A stretch of 64,000 nucleotides of DNA from CAMDPA01 sp965223035 (lineage in GTDB: Bacteria; Pseudomonadota; Alphaproteobacteria; Rhizobiales; Hyphomicrobiaceae), in contig OZ244980.1 of the NCBI GenBank assembly GCA_965223035.1, forward strand, positions 1,116,001 to 1,180,000, given 5' to 3'. The translations under genes and the position numbers were made by a program. Numbering within the stretch: position 1 is the first letter of the stretch; every line of letters starts with the position of its first letter. Below are positions 7,932 to 15,760 of the stretch, one piece after another. The notes under the pieces are model-generated. The model was not told the origin of the DNA. It did not search any database and worked only from the letters and a program-made list of their open reading frames with translations.

Positions 7932-9164
7932 TCAGGTTTCCTTCACACGGGCCAATCGACCATCTGGATCGCGACGGTAGACCTCGACTTTTGATCGGCG
8001 ATAGACGGCGATCTCGGGCAAATCCTCCGGCGCGTCGAACGGCTGTTTGTTGGCTGGCCGTCGTGCCGCCTGGCCGGTCGTACGGGCAGACGCCGCTGCC
8101 GCTTCCATTTCGGCAATCAGCTTGGCGACCTCCGGATCACGCGACGACAGTGTCGGGTCCGGCTGTGCCGTTGGCAAGGTGGAAACATTTGGGGCCGGAG
8201 AATGTTGGTGGTGCGAGGTTGTCGTTTGCGGCTGGACCTTGGCAACGCCCCTGGCTTCGGTGGCGGCATGGGCAGCATCCGAGGCCCGCGCCACCAGCGA
8301 TTGGATCGCTTCACCTGCGAGGCGATCGGATGATTGTTGCACCACAGACGTGGGCGAGGCGGAGATGAAGGCTTTTTCGGTCACCCTATCCGACGGCCGT
8401 CGGCGGGCCGCCGGTTGGGGTGGACGGAGCGCCGACGGTGAATGCGCCGGCATCGCACCAGCGCCCAGATAGGCTTTTTGCACAGCGGGATCGTTCAGCA
8501 GCGCCGCGGCGTCGTTCTCCCCCACCAGCTCACCGTTCTCGATCAGGTATCCTCGATCGGCGATCGCCAGGCTCTGCTTGGCGTTTTGCTCCACCAACAG
8601 GACGCCCATGCCGGTGCCGCGGATGTGGGCCAGCGTCTGAAAAAGCTCCTTACACAGCAGTGGTGACAACCCCAACGAGGGTTCATCCAGCATCAGAATG
8701 TCCGGGCTGGCCATCATCGCGCGCCCGATGGCGACCATTTGCTGCTCGCCGCCGGACATCGTCCTGACCGTCTGGCTCTTGCGCTCGGCGAGTTTTGGGA
8801 ACAGCGCGAAGACCTTGCCCAGATTGGCCTCCTCCTTGTGGCGGGCTCTTTTCGGATAGGCGCCCAGCACAAGATTTTCCGATACGGTTAGGTCCGCAAA
8901 TATGCCGCGTCCTTCCGGTACGAAAGAAATGCCCTTTTCGACGATGACGTCCGGTGCCAATCCGATGAGCCGCTCGCCGTTGAGCGTGATCGAGCCTGCG
9001 ACCTTGCCCTCGCATAGGCCGCCGATCGCGCGCAGAAGGCTGCTCTTGCCGGCGCCGTTGGCGCCCAATATCACGACAATCTCACTGGCTTTGACGTTGA
9101 GATTGATGTCATGCAGCGCGCGGTGCATGCCATATGACACGTTGAGATTGCGAACGTCCAACAT
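7932..9164 (-). CDS. livF: Branched-chain amino acid/aromatic ABC transporter ATP-binding protein LivF with long C-terminal extension
   Basis: The 410-residue protein starts at ATG 9164, which overlaps the LivG stop (ATGA). Residues 1-235 are a normal LivF: Walker A GANGAGKSSLL, LSGGEQQ-type signature (RTMSGGEQQMVAIGRAM), Walker B ILMLDEPSLGLSP and the switch histidine region LVEQNAKQSL. LivF proteins end at about 235-240 residues. Here a further 170 residues follow: a low-complexity Ala/Ser/Pro/His stretch, a short helix EVAKLIAEMEAAAAS, and a charged end IAVYRRSKVEVYRRDPDG. The extension keeps high-quality codon use and an intact frame, so it is probably real. Its role is unknown; it may anchor a regulator or partner. 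It acts with LivG, LivH, LivM and the binding protein. Confidence 0.9.
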   Translation of the reverse strand: MLDVRNLNVSYGMHRALHDINLNVKASEIVVILGANGAGKSSLLRAIGGLCEGKVAGSITLNGERLIGLAPDVIVEKGISFVPEGRGIFADLTVSENLVLGAYPKRARHKEEANLGKVFALFPKLAERKSQTVRTMSGGEQQMVAIGRAMMASPDILMLDEPSLGLSPLLCKELFQTLAHIRGTGMGVLLVEQNAKQSLAIADRGYLIENGELVGENDAAALLNDPAVQKAYLGAGAMPAHSPSALRPPQPAARRRPSDRVTEKAFISASPTSVVQQSSDRLAGEAIQSLVARASDAAHAATEARGVAKVQPQTTTSHHQHSPAPNVSTLPTAQPDPTLSSRDPEVAKLIAEMEAAAASARTTGQAARRPANKQPFDAPEDLPEIAVYRRSKVEVYRRDPDGRLARVKET

Positions 9165-9895
9165 CAATCGGCACCCAGGTAAGCCTCGATAACTTCCGAA
9201 TCAGATAGCACCTCCGTCGGCGTACCTTCAGCAATTTTGCGACCCGAGTTCATGACGACGCAGCGATCGCACAGTGATCGGATCGCATCCATCACATGCT
9301 CCACCAATATGATGGTGCGGCCCTCGGCTCTGAGTTCGGCGATCAGATCAATCCCGACCTGCAATTCAGTGGGGTTCAAGCCGGCCAGCCACTCGTCCAG
9401 CAAAAGCACCTCAGGCTCACAGGCGAGCGCCCGTGCCAGCTCCAACCGCTTCTGATCGATGTAGGTGAGCGAAGCGACGGGCTGGCGCGCCTGATCAGCG
9501 AGTCCCAAGCGCTCCAGCAGCTTATGGGCATGATAGCGCGCATCCGCGCCCCACCGCCGTCGATGCCCGTAGACCGCGCCGGCGATCACGTTCTCCGTGG
9601 CATTAAGGCCCGGCAGAATACGAACCAATTGAAAGGTCCTGCTGATCCCCATGCGGGCGATGCGATGGGCGGGCGCATTCGACAGCAGGCGGCCCTGCAG
9701 GCTGATGGTGCCCGACGTCACCTTCAGCGCGCCGGAAATGAGGTTCATCATCGTGGTCTTGCCCGATCCGTTGGGCCCGATGATGCCCATCACCTCGTGC
9801 TCGTGAACGTCGAAGCTCATGTCGTCGACGGCAACCAGTCCACCGAACCGCTTGGTGACGTTTGACACGGTGAGAATCGTTGGCTGATTGGTCAT
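9164..9895 (-). CDS. livG: Branched-chain amino acid-type ABC transporter ATP-binding protein LivG
   Basis: The start is ATG 9895, overlapping the LivM stop codon as ATGA; the open frame extends 57 codons upstream only as antisense-like sequence inside livM. The 243-residue product has Walker A GPNGSGKTTMM, a Liv-type insertion HRIARMGISRTFQLVRI, a signature region that reads VASLTYIDQKRLELARAL instead of the canonical LSGGQ, Walker B VLLLDEWLAGLNP, and the EHVMDAI switch region. In Walker B the usual DEP is DEW. The degenerate signature SLTYIDQ is seen in a subset of LivG proteins. It pairs with LivF as the nucleotide-binding dimer. Confidence 0.9.
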   Translation of the reverse strand: MTNQPTILTVSNVTKRFGGLVAVDDMSFDVHEHEVMGIIGPNGSGKTTMMNLISGALKVTSGTISLQGRLLSNAPAHRIARMGISRTFQLVRILPGLNATENVIAGAVYGHRRRWGADARYHAHKLLERLGLADQARQPVASLTYIDQKRLELARALACEPEVLLLDEWLAGLNPTELQVGIDLIAELRAEGRTIILVEHVMDAIRSLCDRCVVMNSGRKIAEGTPTEVLSDSEVIEAYLGAD

Positions 9896-10818
9896 CTGCG
9901 CGCCCTCGCCCACAGCTTTTCGAGGAGCCCCACCACCCCGTTCGGAATGATGTAGACGATCAGCAGAAAAGACAGGCCCAAGAACAGCGTTGTCGAGTTG
10001 GGAAAGGAGATGGTGATGCCTTCCCAAATCAATGTGAAGGGTATCACGCCGACGAGGGGCCCCCACAGCCGATGGGCGCCGCCCAGTAGTGCCATGATGA
10101 CGACCAGGAACGTCAGCTCGGGCGAGAACACCAGGTTTGGTTCAATGTAGGAATAACGCGGCGCGATGATGGCGCCAACCAGCGCGCCGAAAAAGCCGGT
10201 GGTCATGAACAAAATGACCTTGGCGGAAGCGGTGTCGATGCCGACATGTTTGGCAACGGTTTCGTCGTTGCCAATGATGCGCAGCGCAAAGCCGAGCCGG
10301 GACCGATTGATCCACCACCCGAGGAGAAACACCACCACCGCGACGGCCAACAGCATCCAATAGATGTGCGCCTCGGTGAAATCGGTCAGCACGTAAAGGC
10401 CGCGCGAGCCCAAGAAATTGTTTTGAATCCACGAGACCAGGTTGCGGATCATTTCCGCGAGGCCCAACGTGAAGATCACGAAATAGACGCCGGACAGGCG
10501 CAGGGTCGAAAGCCCGATCAGGGCAGCGATGATGGTGGCCACGATCGGGGCGATCGCCGCCATCAGCCAGAACGGCTGCTGATAGTCGCTCATGCCGGTC
10601 GCGACGAGATAGCCGCCGATGCCAAAAAACGCGCCGGTGGCCAGCGAGATGTAGTGGGTCGGCCCGGAGAACAAGGCCCAGCTTGTGGCCAAGGCGATGT
10701 ACATCATCGCGGTGACGGCGATGCTGAGCCAGTAACCGTTGGCGACCAGCGGCACCAGAGCCGCCAGCCCCGCCAGCACAATTCCAATCAGCAGGCCTCG
10801 CCAGTCGGCACCCGTCAT
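9892..10818 (-). CDS. livM: Branched-chain amino acid-type ABC transporter permease LivM
   Basis: The 308-residue polytopic protein has about eight to ten hydrophobic helices, with the LivM hallmark AMMYIALATSWALFSGPT near residue 40, followed by YISLATGAFFGIGGY, and GNDETVAKHVGID about residue 190, the cytoplasmic coupling EAA-like loop. The ATG at 10818 overlaps the LivH stop by four bases (ATGA), so the two permeases are translationally coupled. With LivH it forms the transmembrane channel for a solute delivered by the periplasmic binding protein. Given the neighbouring aldehyde and alcohol dehydrogenases, the solute may be an aromatic acid or phenylpropanoid rather than an amino acid. Confidence 0.9.
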   Translation of the reverse strand: MTGADWRGLLIGIVLAGLAALVPLVANGYWLSIAVTAMMYIALATSWALFSGPTHYISLATGAFFGIGGYLVATGMSDYQQPFWLMAAIAPIVATIIAALIGLSTLRLSGVYFVIFTLGLAEMIRNLVSWIQNNFLGSRGLYVLTDFTEAHIYWMLLAVAVVVFLLGWWINRSRLGFALRIIGNDETVAKHVGIDTASAKVILFMTTGFFGALVGAIIAPRYSYIEPNLVFSPELTFLVVIMALLGGAHRLWGPLVGVIPFTLIWEGITISFPNSTTLFLGLSFLLIVYIIPNGVVGLLEKLWARARR

Positions 10819-11678
10819 GCCGTGCGCTTTCCGAACAATCCTTCGGGCCGGAACAGGAGTACCGCGAGAAAGATCAGGTACGCGGCCGCGAGCGTCAGCC
10901 CAGGATCGATAAGCGTTGCCACAGCTGTTTCCACCAGACCCAATATCAGCGCCGCGATGACGGCCCCACGAATATCGCCGACGCCGCCCATGATCACGAT
11001 GATCAGCGCCTTCATCGTGAATATAACGCCTACGGACGCATCCAGCGTGATGAACGTGGAGATCAGCGTTCCGCCGACCGCGGTGACGGCACCGCCAAGC
11101 GCAAACGCGAAGGCGGAGATCCGCTCGACGTTGATGCCAACCAGGCCCGACGCTTCCGTGCTGGCGGCGACGGCTCGTACCGCCAGGCCTGCACGAGATT
11201 GATTGAGCCAGAGGTAAAGTGCCAATCCGATGGCCACGGCCATCAGGAAAGCGACCAGACGGTTAACGGCAACGGTGGTGCCTAAAATCGTGAAAGGATT
11301 GGCAAGAAACGAGTAGGTGAAGTATTCGCCGTGGATGCTGACCATGATGCCGACCAGCGCGAAGCTCATGCCGAAGGTCGCAAGAATTGAATCGACATCG
11401 AGCTGGCCCTGATTTCTGGCGCGTTGAATCAGCGGCCGAAGCAAGATGTAGAAGATCAGCCAATTGCCGACGAATGCGAGCGGCGCGACGAGAAAGATCG
11501 TGAGCAGCGGGCTGATTTTGGCGGACACAAACAACCAGAAACCGGCAAGCGCGCCCAGCACCAACATCTCGCCGTTGGCAAGATTCATGATGCGGGCAAC
11601 GCCATATTGCAGGTTGAGGCCCATGGCGATCAAAGCATAGGTCCCGCCGAGGAGCAGGCCGGAGATGATGATGTCCAT
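10815..11678 (-). CDS. livH: Branched-chain amino acid-type ABC transporter permease LivH
   Basis: The product is 287 residues, the normal size. The N-terminus MDIIISGLLLGGTYALIAMG and the following LQYGVARIMNLANGEMLVLG are diagnostic for LivH, as are AVAASTEASGLVGINVERI (coupling loop, about residue 175) and the C-terminal RPEGLFGKR. Around eight transmembrane helices are visible. It follows the substrate-binding protein by about 75 bases and precedes LivM with a four-base overlap. The order binding protein-H-M-G-F is standard for the family. Confidence 0.92.
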   Translation of the reverse strand: MDIIISGLLLGGTYALIAMGLNLQYGVARIMNLANGEMLVLGALAGFWLFVSAKISPLLTIFLVAPLAFVGNWLIFYILLRPLIQRARNQGQLDVDSILATFGMSFALVGIMVSIHGEYFTYSFLANPFTILGTTVAVNRLVAFLMAVAIGLALYLWLNQSRAGLAVRAVAASTEASGLVGINVERISAFAFALGGAVTAVGGTLISTFITLDASVGVIFTMKALIIVIMGGVGDIRGAVIAALILGLVETAVATLIDPGLTLAAAYLIFLAVLLFRPEGLFGKRTA

Positions 11679-11752
11679 GGGGCTTGGCCGAATGTTCTAA
11701 CCATTAACTGCGGCCGGTGCGTCCGAAGGGCGCGCCGGCCAGTAAGTGAGGA

Positions 11753-12964
11753 CTAATTCCAGCCCTTCTTCTCTCGAACCGGAGCGGCTCCGGGCATGTT
11801 CGATGAAGCAACGCCACGGAACACGCCATCCTGCCACTGGCCAACCGTCCAATAACGATTGGAATTTTGATTGTCGAACTTGATCGGTCCCATCACCGTC
11901 TTGAATTCATTGTTCTTGAGGTAGGCGATCACCGCCTTCTTGTCCGTGCTGCCGACGCCTTCGATCGCCTGCTCCAACACTTCGAGACTGGCGTAGGTGT
12001 TGGCCGACGCCCAGTAGTCAGCCGGCTTGCCGATAATCTTCTGATGCGCCTCGCGGTAGGCCTTCATCTCCGGTGTATCCGGATTGACGCCGCCAGCGCC
12101 AAGGTTGCCTTCGATCTTGGTTCCGAACTTTTTCGCGTAGGCCGGGAAGCAGGTCGCGACGGCCGTGTAATAGGCTTTGACGTCAAGATTTTGGATGATG
12201 GACTGCTCCGTCAGCCCAAACGTGTCGGGCGGATATGACCAGGCTACGAACGCATCGGGCTTGGCAGCTTTCGCCCCTTTGACGATCGGAGAAAGGTCAG
12301 GCGTGCCAAGCGGATAAGATTTATCATAGACGAGCTCGAAACCGGCCTCTTTGAACACGGGTCGCGCAGCATTGGCGAGTTCGATTCCGAACGCGTCGGC
12401 GACGTTGACCATCGCGACCCTGTTGCCGATCCTGCCCTCTTTACGCATCTTGACCAAGATATCCTTCACACTGCCGGTGAAGGTGGACGTCGAACCAAGT
12501 GTAAAGAAAAGATTGGGGTAGCGCTTGGTCAGCGTCGGGATCTTGTCGGTGATGGCGCTCACCGCGATGTGGGGGTAACCGAATTTGGCGTAGATCGGGG
12601 CCGAGGCCACATTGAACCCAGTGCCGTAGGGCGCGATGATGAAATCCACCTGATCTTGGGTCGCCAGGCGCTGCGCCGCTTTAATATGTTCGCCGGGGTT
12701 GGTCTTGTCGTCGTACTCGATGAGTTCCAGCTTCTTGCGGCCGTCCTTGAGCTTCAAACCGCCGCGATCATTGACCTGCTTCACCCAAAGCCGGATGTTC
12801 GGCCAGTGGGTGACGGCCGCTCCGCCGGCCAACGGTCCGGTCTTCGGAGCAACCGCACCGATCTTGATGGTGTCGGCCGCTTGTGCCGCAAAGGCCGAGG
12901 TCGCCAAGCCGGCGGCAGCGATCAGGCTTGACGTCAAAAGATGCCTGCGCGTCAGTGCTGTCAT
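11753..12964 (-). CDS. Periplasmic substrate-binding protein of the Liv-type ABC importer
   Basis: I start at ATG 12964, preceded by GGGAGAG six bases upstream; the open frame continues 42 codons further but lacks a ribosome-binding site. The 403-residue product begins with MTALTRRHLLTSSLIAAAG, a signal peptide with a twin-arginine-like RR, ending AQAAD. The mature part is a Peripla_BP_6 (LivJ-like) fold: IKIGAVAPKTGPLAGG, ELIEYDDKTNPGEHIKAAQ, IAPYGTGFNVASAPIYAKF and AKPDAFVAWSYPPDTFGLTEQ split across two lobes. Such domains in lignin-degrading alphaproteobacteria bind p-coumarate, benzoates and related acids as well as amino acids. It is the promoter-proximal gene of the operon. Confidence 0.9.
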   Translation of the reverse strand: MTALTRRHLLTSSLIAAAGLATSAFAAQAADTIKIGAVAPKTGPLAGGAAVTHWPNIRLWVKQVNDRGGLKLKDGRKKLELIEYDDKTNPGEHIKAAQRLATQDQVDFIIAPYGTGFNVASAPIYAKFGYPHIAVSAITDKIPTLTKRYPNLFFTLGSTSTFTGSVKDILVKMRKEGRIGNRVAMVNVADAFGIELANAARPVFKEAGFELVYDKSYPLGTPDLSPIVKGAKAAKPDAFVAWSYPPDTFGLTEQSIIQNLDVKAYYTAVATCFPAYAKKFGTKIEGNLGAGGVNPDTPEMKAYREAHQKIIGKPADYWASANTYASLEVLEQAIEGVGSTDKKAVIAYLKNNEFKTVMGPIKFDNQNSNRYWTVGQWQDGVFRGVASSNMPGAAPVREKKGWN

Positions 12965-13478
12965 GTTTGCTCTCCCTGGTTTTGACAGATCACGATCGGA
13001 GGACGACGATGCTCGTTTTTGGCTTGCGCTGCCTGGGCTGCAGGAGGTTAGCCAGAAACCCCCGCATTGCGGTGCGTTAATTGTTGGCAAGTTTAACCGA
13101 CGTCCCGTGTTGGGTTGGACTGTACACCCCCATCTTCCACCAGAACAGCCATGTGCCGCAAGATTTTGGAAGGGCCTGATTTAGGGAAGGGCCTGATTCA
13201 GGGAAGGGCCTGTCGGTCGATGACGCGCTGGTTTGCCCCACGTCTGGTACGCAGGCAATTGCCTGTGCTCCGATGAGCGGATGCAACTCGTCCCCGTTGT
13301 CGGTCAGCCGCCGTTCGCGCTCGACTGCCGGGCATTGACACAGCGCGCTTCCCGGGTTCGTTTCGGGTCATGGCGGTCGCCGCGGGCCACCGAGCGTTGC
13401 CTGCGGATTGCTCGCGGATAAATCATCGTGCCTCGAATGTGCTGTCACAAGCGGCTTTGATCCCGCCGAACGCCGGAC
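12965..13478. other. Intergenic region upstream of the importer operon, with a short tandem repeat
   Basis: The promoter of the leftward operon should lie in the first 200 bases. At 13168-13215 a unit GGGAAGGGCCTGATT is repeated about three times in tandem (period 17-18) with few differences. No protein family was recognised on either strand in the rest. Confidence 0.5.
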
Positions 13479-13537
13479 CTAGATCATGTCCGCTAAAGGC
13501 GGAATCGCTGTGCCGGCCCGCTCTCCCGCCCCGCCTG
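13479..13537. repeat. Half copy of MITE-like repeat, type B
   Basis: The string starting CTAGATCATGTCCGC, then AAAGGCGGAATCGCTG and GCCCGCTCTCCCGCC, is the left arm of the type B element seen complete at 63235-63357 and inverted at 14111-14302. It abuts the broken end of the LivM remnant. Confidence 0.65.
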
Positions 13538-13935
13538 ACCAGCATGGTGATACTGGTGGCATAGGCGCTGATGGCGAACAAGCCAATATGATCCAACGAC
13601 ATTTGGTCGGATCATCCGAGCAGAATGTTCAGCCCGACACCGACCCTCACATAGACTGCGATGGTGGCCAAAACAAACGCCCAATGACCTTGCGCCAACT
13701 GCGCTAGGGCGAACGACGCTGCGACTACGGCTGTCGCATCGATCGAGCCAGCGGCGTTGCGCATGCCCCGCAGGCCCTGTCTGTCGCCTACCGCCAACCG
13801 CTCAATGCCGCCCTGGCTGTTGCCGTGGTGGCGATGCGAAACCTTGTTGATCGCGGCGCGTCCAAACGATCGATTGGGCATGATGACGAGCACCAGGATA
13901 ATTGAGCTGACGGCGATCATGCTCGGGTCAGCCGA
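13538..13935 (-). pseudogene. Remnant of a LivM (possibly LivH-LivM) permease gene
   Basis: Reading leftward, the frame gives FALAQLAQGHWAFVLATI then AVYVRVGVGLNILLG, a textbook LivM first-helix segment. It is followed by an in-frame TGA (near 13614) and then, still in frame, SDQMSLDHIGLFAISAYATS ITMLVRRG, which matches the conserved GQISLGHAGFFAIGAY region of LivM. The homology then stops dead at the type B repeat at 13537. Upstream, MIAVSSIILVLVIMPNRSFG resembles the last helix and RPxGLFG end of LivH. The TGA and the missing remaining two-thirds make this a pseudogene. It is not a copy of the intact livM at 9892 at the level I can compare by eye. Confidence 0.75.
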
Positions 13936-13946
13936 TTGCGCCGGCA

Positions 13947-14010
13947 CTAGATCATCGCGCCTTAAATCGGAACCGCAAAGCCGGTTCCGATTTAAGGCAG
14001 GTTGCTCTAG
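13947..14010. repeat. CTAG-bounded hairpin repeat, type A
   Basis: CTAGATCATCGCGCCTTAAA, then a near-perfect palindrome (GCCTTAAATCGGAACCG, loop, CGGTTCCGATTTAAGGC), then AGGTTGCTCTAG. Both ends are CTAG. The orientation is inverted relative to the copies at 17846 and 27681. Confidence 0.85.
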
Positions 14011-14110
14011 TGGCCTCGTTGGTATCGCGCTTGCCATAGCCAAGGCGCAGCGAGATGATCGCCGCCGCAAGCGCACGGGTTCATTGGGTTTGCGCTATAG
14101 CGTTGCAGTC

Positions 14111-14302
14111 TTAGCTGGAACCATCCCGCTCCCCCGCCCGATTTCCTCCACTTGTTCCTCAACTGGGCCACCCAGAACATCATGCCATTGGGTGGCCCAG
14201 TGGAGGAATGGAGTGGAGGAATGGGGTGGAGGAATGGGGTGGAGAAATTGGGCGGGAGAGCGGGCCGGGACGGCGATTCCGCCTTTGGCGGACATGATGT
14301 AG
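14111..14302. repeat. Inverted type B repeat enclosing a 12-bp palindrome and a 13-bp tandem repeat
   Basis: The outer parts are the reverse complement of the type B ends (AGCTGGAACCATCCCGCTCC at 14113-14132; GAGAGCGGGCCGGGACGGCG and GGCGGACATGAT at the right). The core holds a perfect inverted repeat CTGGGCCACCCA / TGGGTGGCCCAG (14163-14174 and 14189-14200). Directly after it come four tandem copies of TGGAGGAATGGGG (starts at 14201, 14214, 14227, 14240). Confidence 0.75.
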
Positions 14303-14437
14303 GCAGACCCGGACACCACCCGGCGCGTCGACCCGCTCGTGGTCCGACTTGAACGCTTGGGATCCAGGCGTCATTCCGGAGCCCGACCAAACTGTTGAAT
14401 TTCGCGCCTGGCGGATGCTTGCGAACATCGGCCCGTG

Positions 14438-14522
14438 TCCGGCACCGGCGACTATCCGGCACCAGCGACTGTTCTGTTCCGGCGACTATCCGGCACTGGC
14501 GACTGTCCGGTTGCGGCGACGC
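14438..14522. repeat. 17-bp tandem repeat, about five units
   Basis: Units starting at 14438, 14455, 14472, 14489 and 14506 follow the pattern TCCGGCACYGGCGACTR with an exact 17-base period and one to six changes per unit. A period of 17 is not a multiple of three, which argues against coding. It lies about 200 bases upstream of the lytic-transglycosylase-like gene. Confidence 0.75.
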
Positions 14523-14718
14523 CGACCGCGGCGATTACGGCATCCTCGCCAACACCATCACGCGCTCCATCGGCGACACAGCCACCTTCGAAGCGCACCG
14601 CTGGCAAGTTCTTCAACGGGCTGCTAGAACTCTGTGCAGGACAGAAGCGCCTGGTTGAGAGAACTGAATTCGCTGGTCGCAGCAGACTTGTTATTTGGGT
14701 CAAAGGCACGCAAAACTG

Positions 14719-15609
14719 ATGTCTCGGGTTGTTTTTGCCGGCGCCTGCTCAGCTTTCGTTGGCGCTATGTGCGCGCTCCTTAACGTTCGGGCCAGCGCTA
14801 TCGTCTTAAGCTGCATTTTGGTGTTGGACTGTGAACCCGGAATAGCCGAGCCGTCCGATGCCACGCCCAAGGGTCCCTCGTCGGTCTCCTCGCCACCTGC
14901 GCCCCAAATGACCCTTGATGGCTATCTCGATCGGCTCATGATCGCTGAGTCGGGCGGGCGACTTTATGCACGCAATGCGCGCTCGACCGCATACGGTCCC
15001 TATCAGTTCATCAACGCGACGTTCCTAGCCGTCGTCCGCAAGCATTTCAGCAGCGAAACATCTCAGCTGACAACATCGCAAATTCTCGCCCTTCGCGCCG
15101 ACCGGGCCTTTGCACGGCGTGCGGCGGCGGCGTACACCAACGACAATGCCGTTCACCTGGCATCACACGGCATCAAACCCAGCTTTACCCATCTTCGGCT
15201 GGCGTTTTTGGTGGGTCCGACAGGGGCCGTGCGGGTGCTGCGCACGCCGCCGGACACGCCGGTCTCCGCGGTGCTGAGCCCTGCCGCGATCAGGGCGAAC
15301 CGTTTCATGTCAGCAATGACGGTAAGAGATCTCGTCGCAAAGTGCGCGCGAGATCTCGCGGTGACGCCCAATTCAGCCGCCGGCCTTACACCTCGACTTG
15401 CAACCGGGAAAGCCAAGTCTCAATTGGGCATTATTGTCAGGTGCTCGCTGAAACGGGCCAGCTGCCGGCGATGGCTTGCGCTGGCCAAACGCCGGCTGAG
15501 GCTCAAGCGGGCCAGACAGGCGCAACGGCAACAGGCGCAACGGCAACAGGCGCAACGGCAACAGGCGCAACGGCAACAAGCGCAACGGCAAAAGGCGAGC
15601 TTGCGGTGA
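14719..15609 (+). CDS. Exported lytic transglycosylase-like protein with Gln/Arg repeat tail
   Basis: I take ATG 14719 (MSRVVFAGACSAFVG...) as start, giving 296 residues. A signal sequence or membrane anchor is followed by a Ser/Pro linker. A transglycosylase-like segment at about residues 75-150 has IAESGGRLYARNARS and AYGPYQFINATFL, matching the E-S-x-G and (A/G)-x-G-x-x-Q motifs in which the glutamate is the acid catalyst that cleaves peptidoglycan. After about 225 the protein becomes very basic and ends with five QRQQA pentapeptides encoded by a perfect 15-base DNA repeat. The catalytic half is convincing at motif level; the tail is not part of any family I know and may bind anionic cell-wall polymers or be a slippage expansion. 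Confidence 0.75.
   Translation: MSRVVFAGACSAFVGAMCALLNVRASAIVLSCILVLDCEPGIAEPSDATPKGPSSVSSPPAPQMTLDGYLDRLMIAESGGRLYARNARSTAYGPYQFINATFLAVVRKHFSSETSQLTTSQILALRADRAFARRAAAAYTNDNAVHLASHGIKPSFTHLRLAFLVGPTGAVRVLRTPPDTPVSAVLSPAAIRANRFMSAMTVRDLVAKCARDLAVTPNSAAGLTPRLATGKAKSQLGIIVRCSLKRASCRRWLALAKRRLRLKRARQAQRQQAQRQQAQRQQAQRQQAQRQKASLR
15520..15594 (+). repeat. 15-bp in-frame tandem repeat (QRQQA x5)
   Basis: The unit GCGCAACGGCAACAG starts at 15520, 15535, 15550, 15565 and 15580, with the last two carrying one change each. Being a multiple of three and near identical, it is a likely site of copy-number variation that keeps the frame of the overlapping gene. Confidence 0.85.
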
Positions 15610-15760
15610 GATTTTCTACAGGGCGATAGCCCGATTGGGTTGCCGCAACACTTCGCGGCGTCTTCGAGCCGAGATAGCATTTGATGAAGCGATTACCGTC
15701 CCGAGAGGCGCTCTGAGTTTACTTGATTGAAAGCGCGCGGTAGCGGCGGTGGCATCCCCG

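Noticed and set aside
10246..11202. A 318-codon rightward frame opposite livM/livH
   Set aside because: It is wholly antisense to two well-conserved permease genes, rich in charged low-complexity stretches and has no ribosome-binding site.
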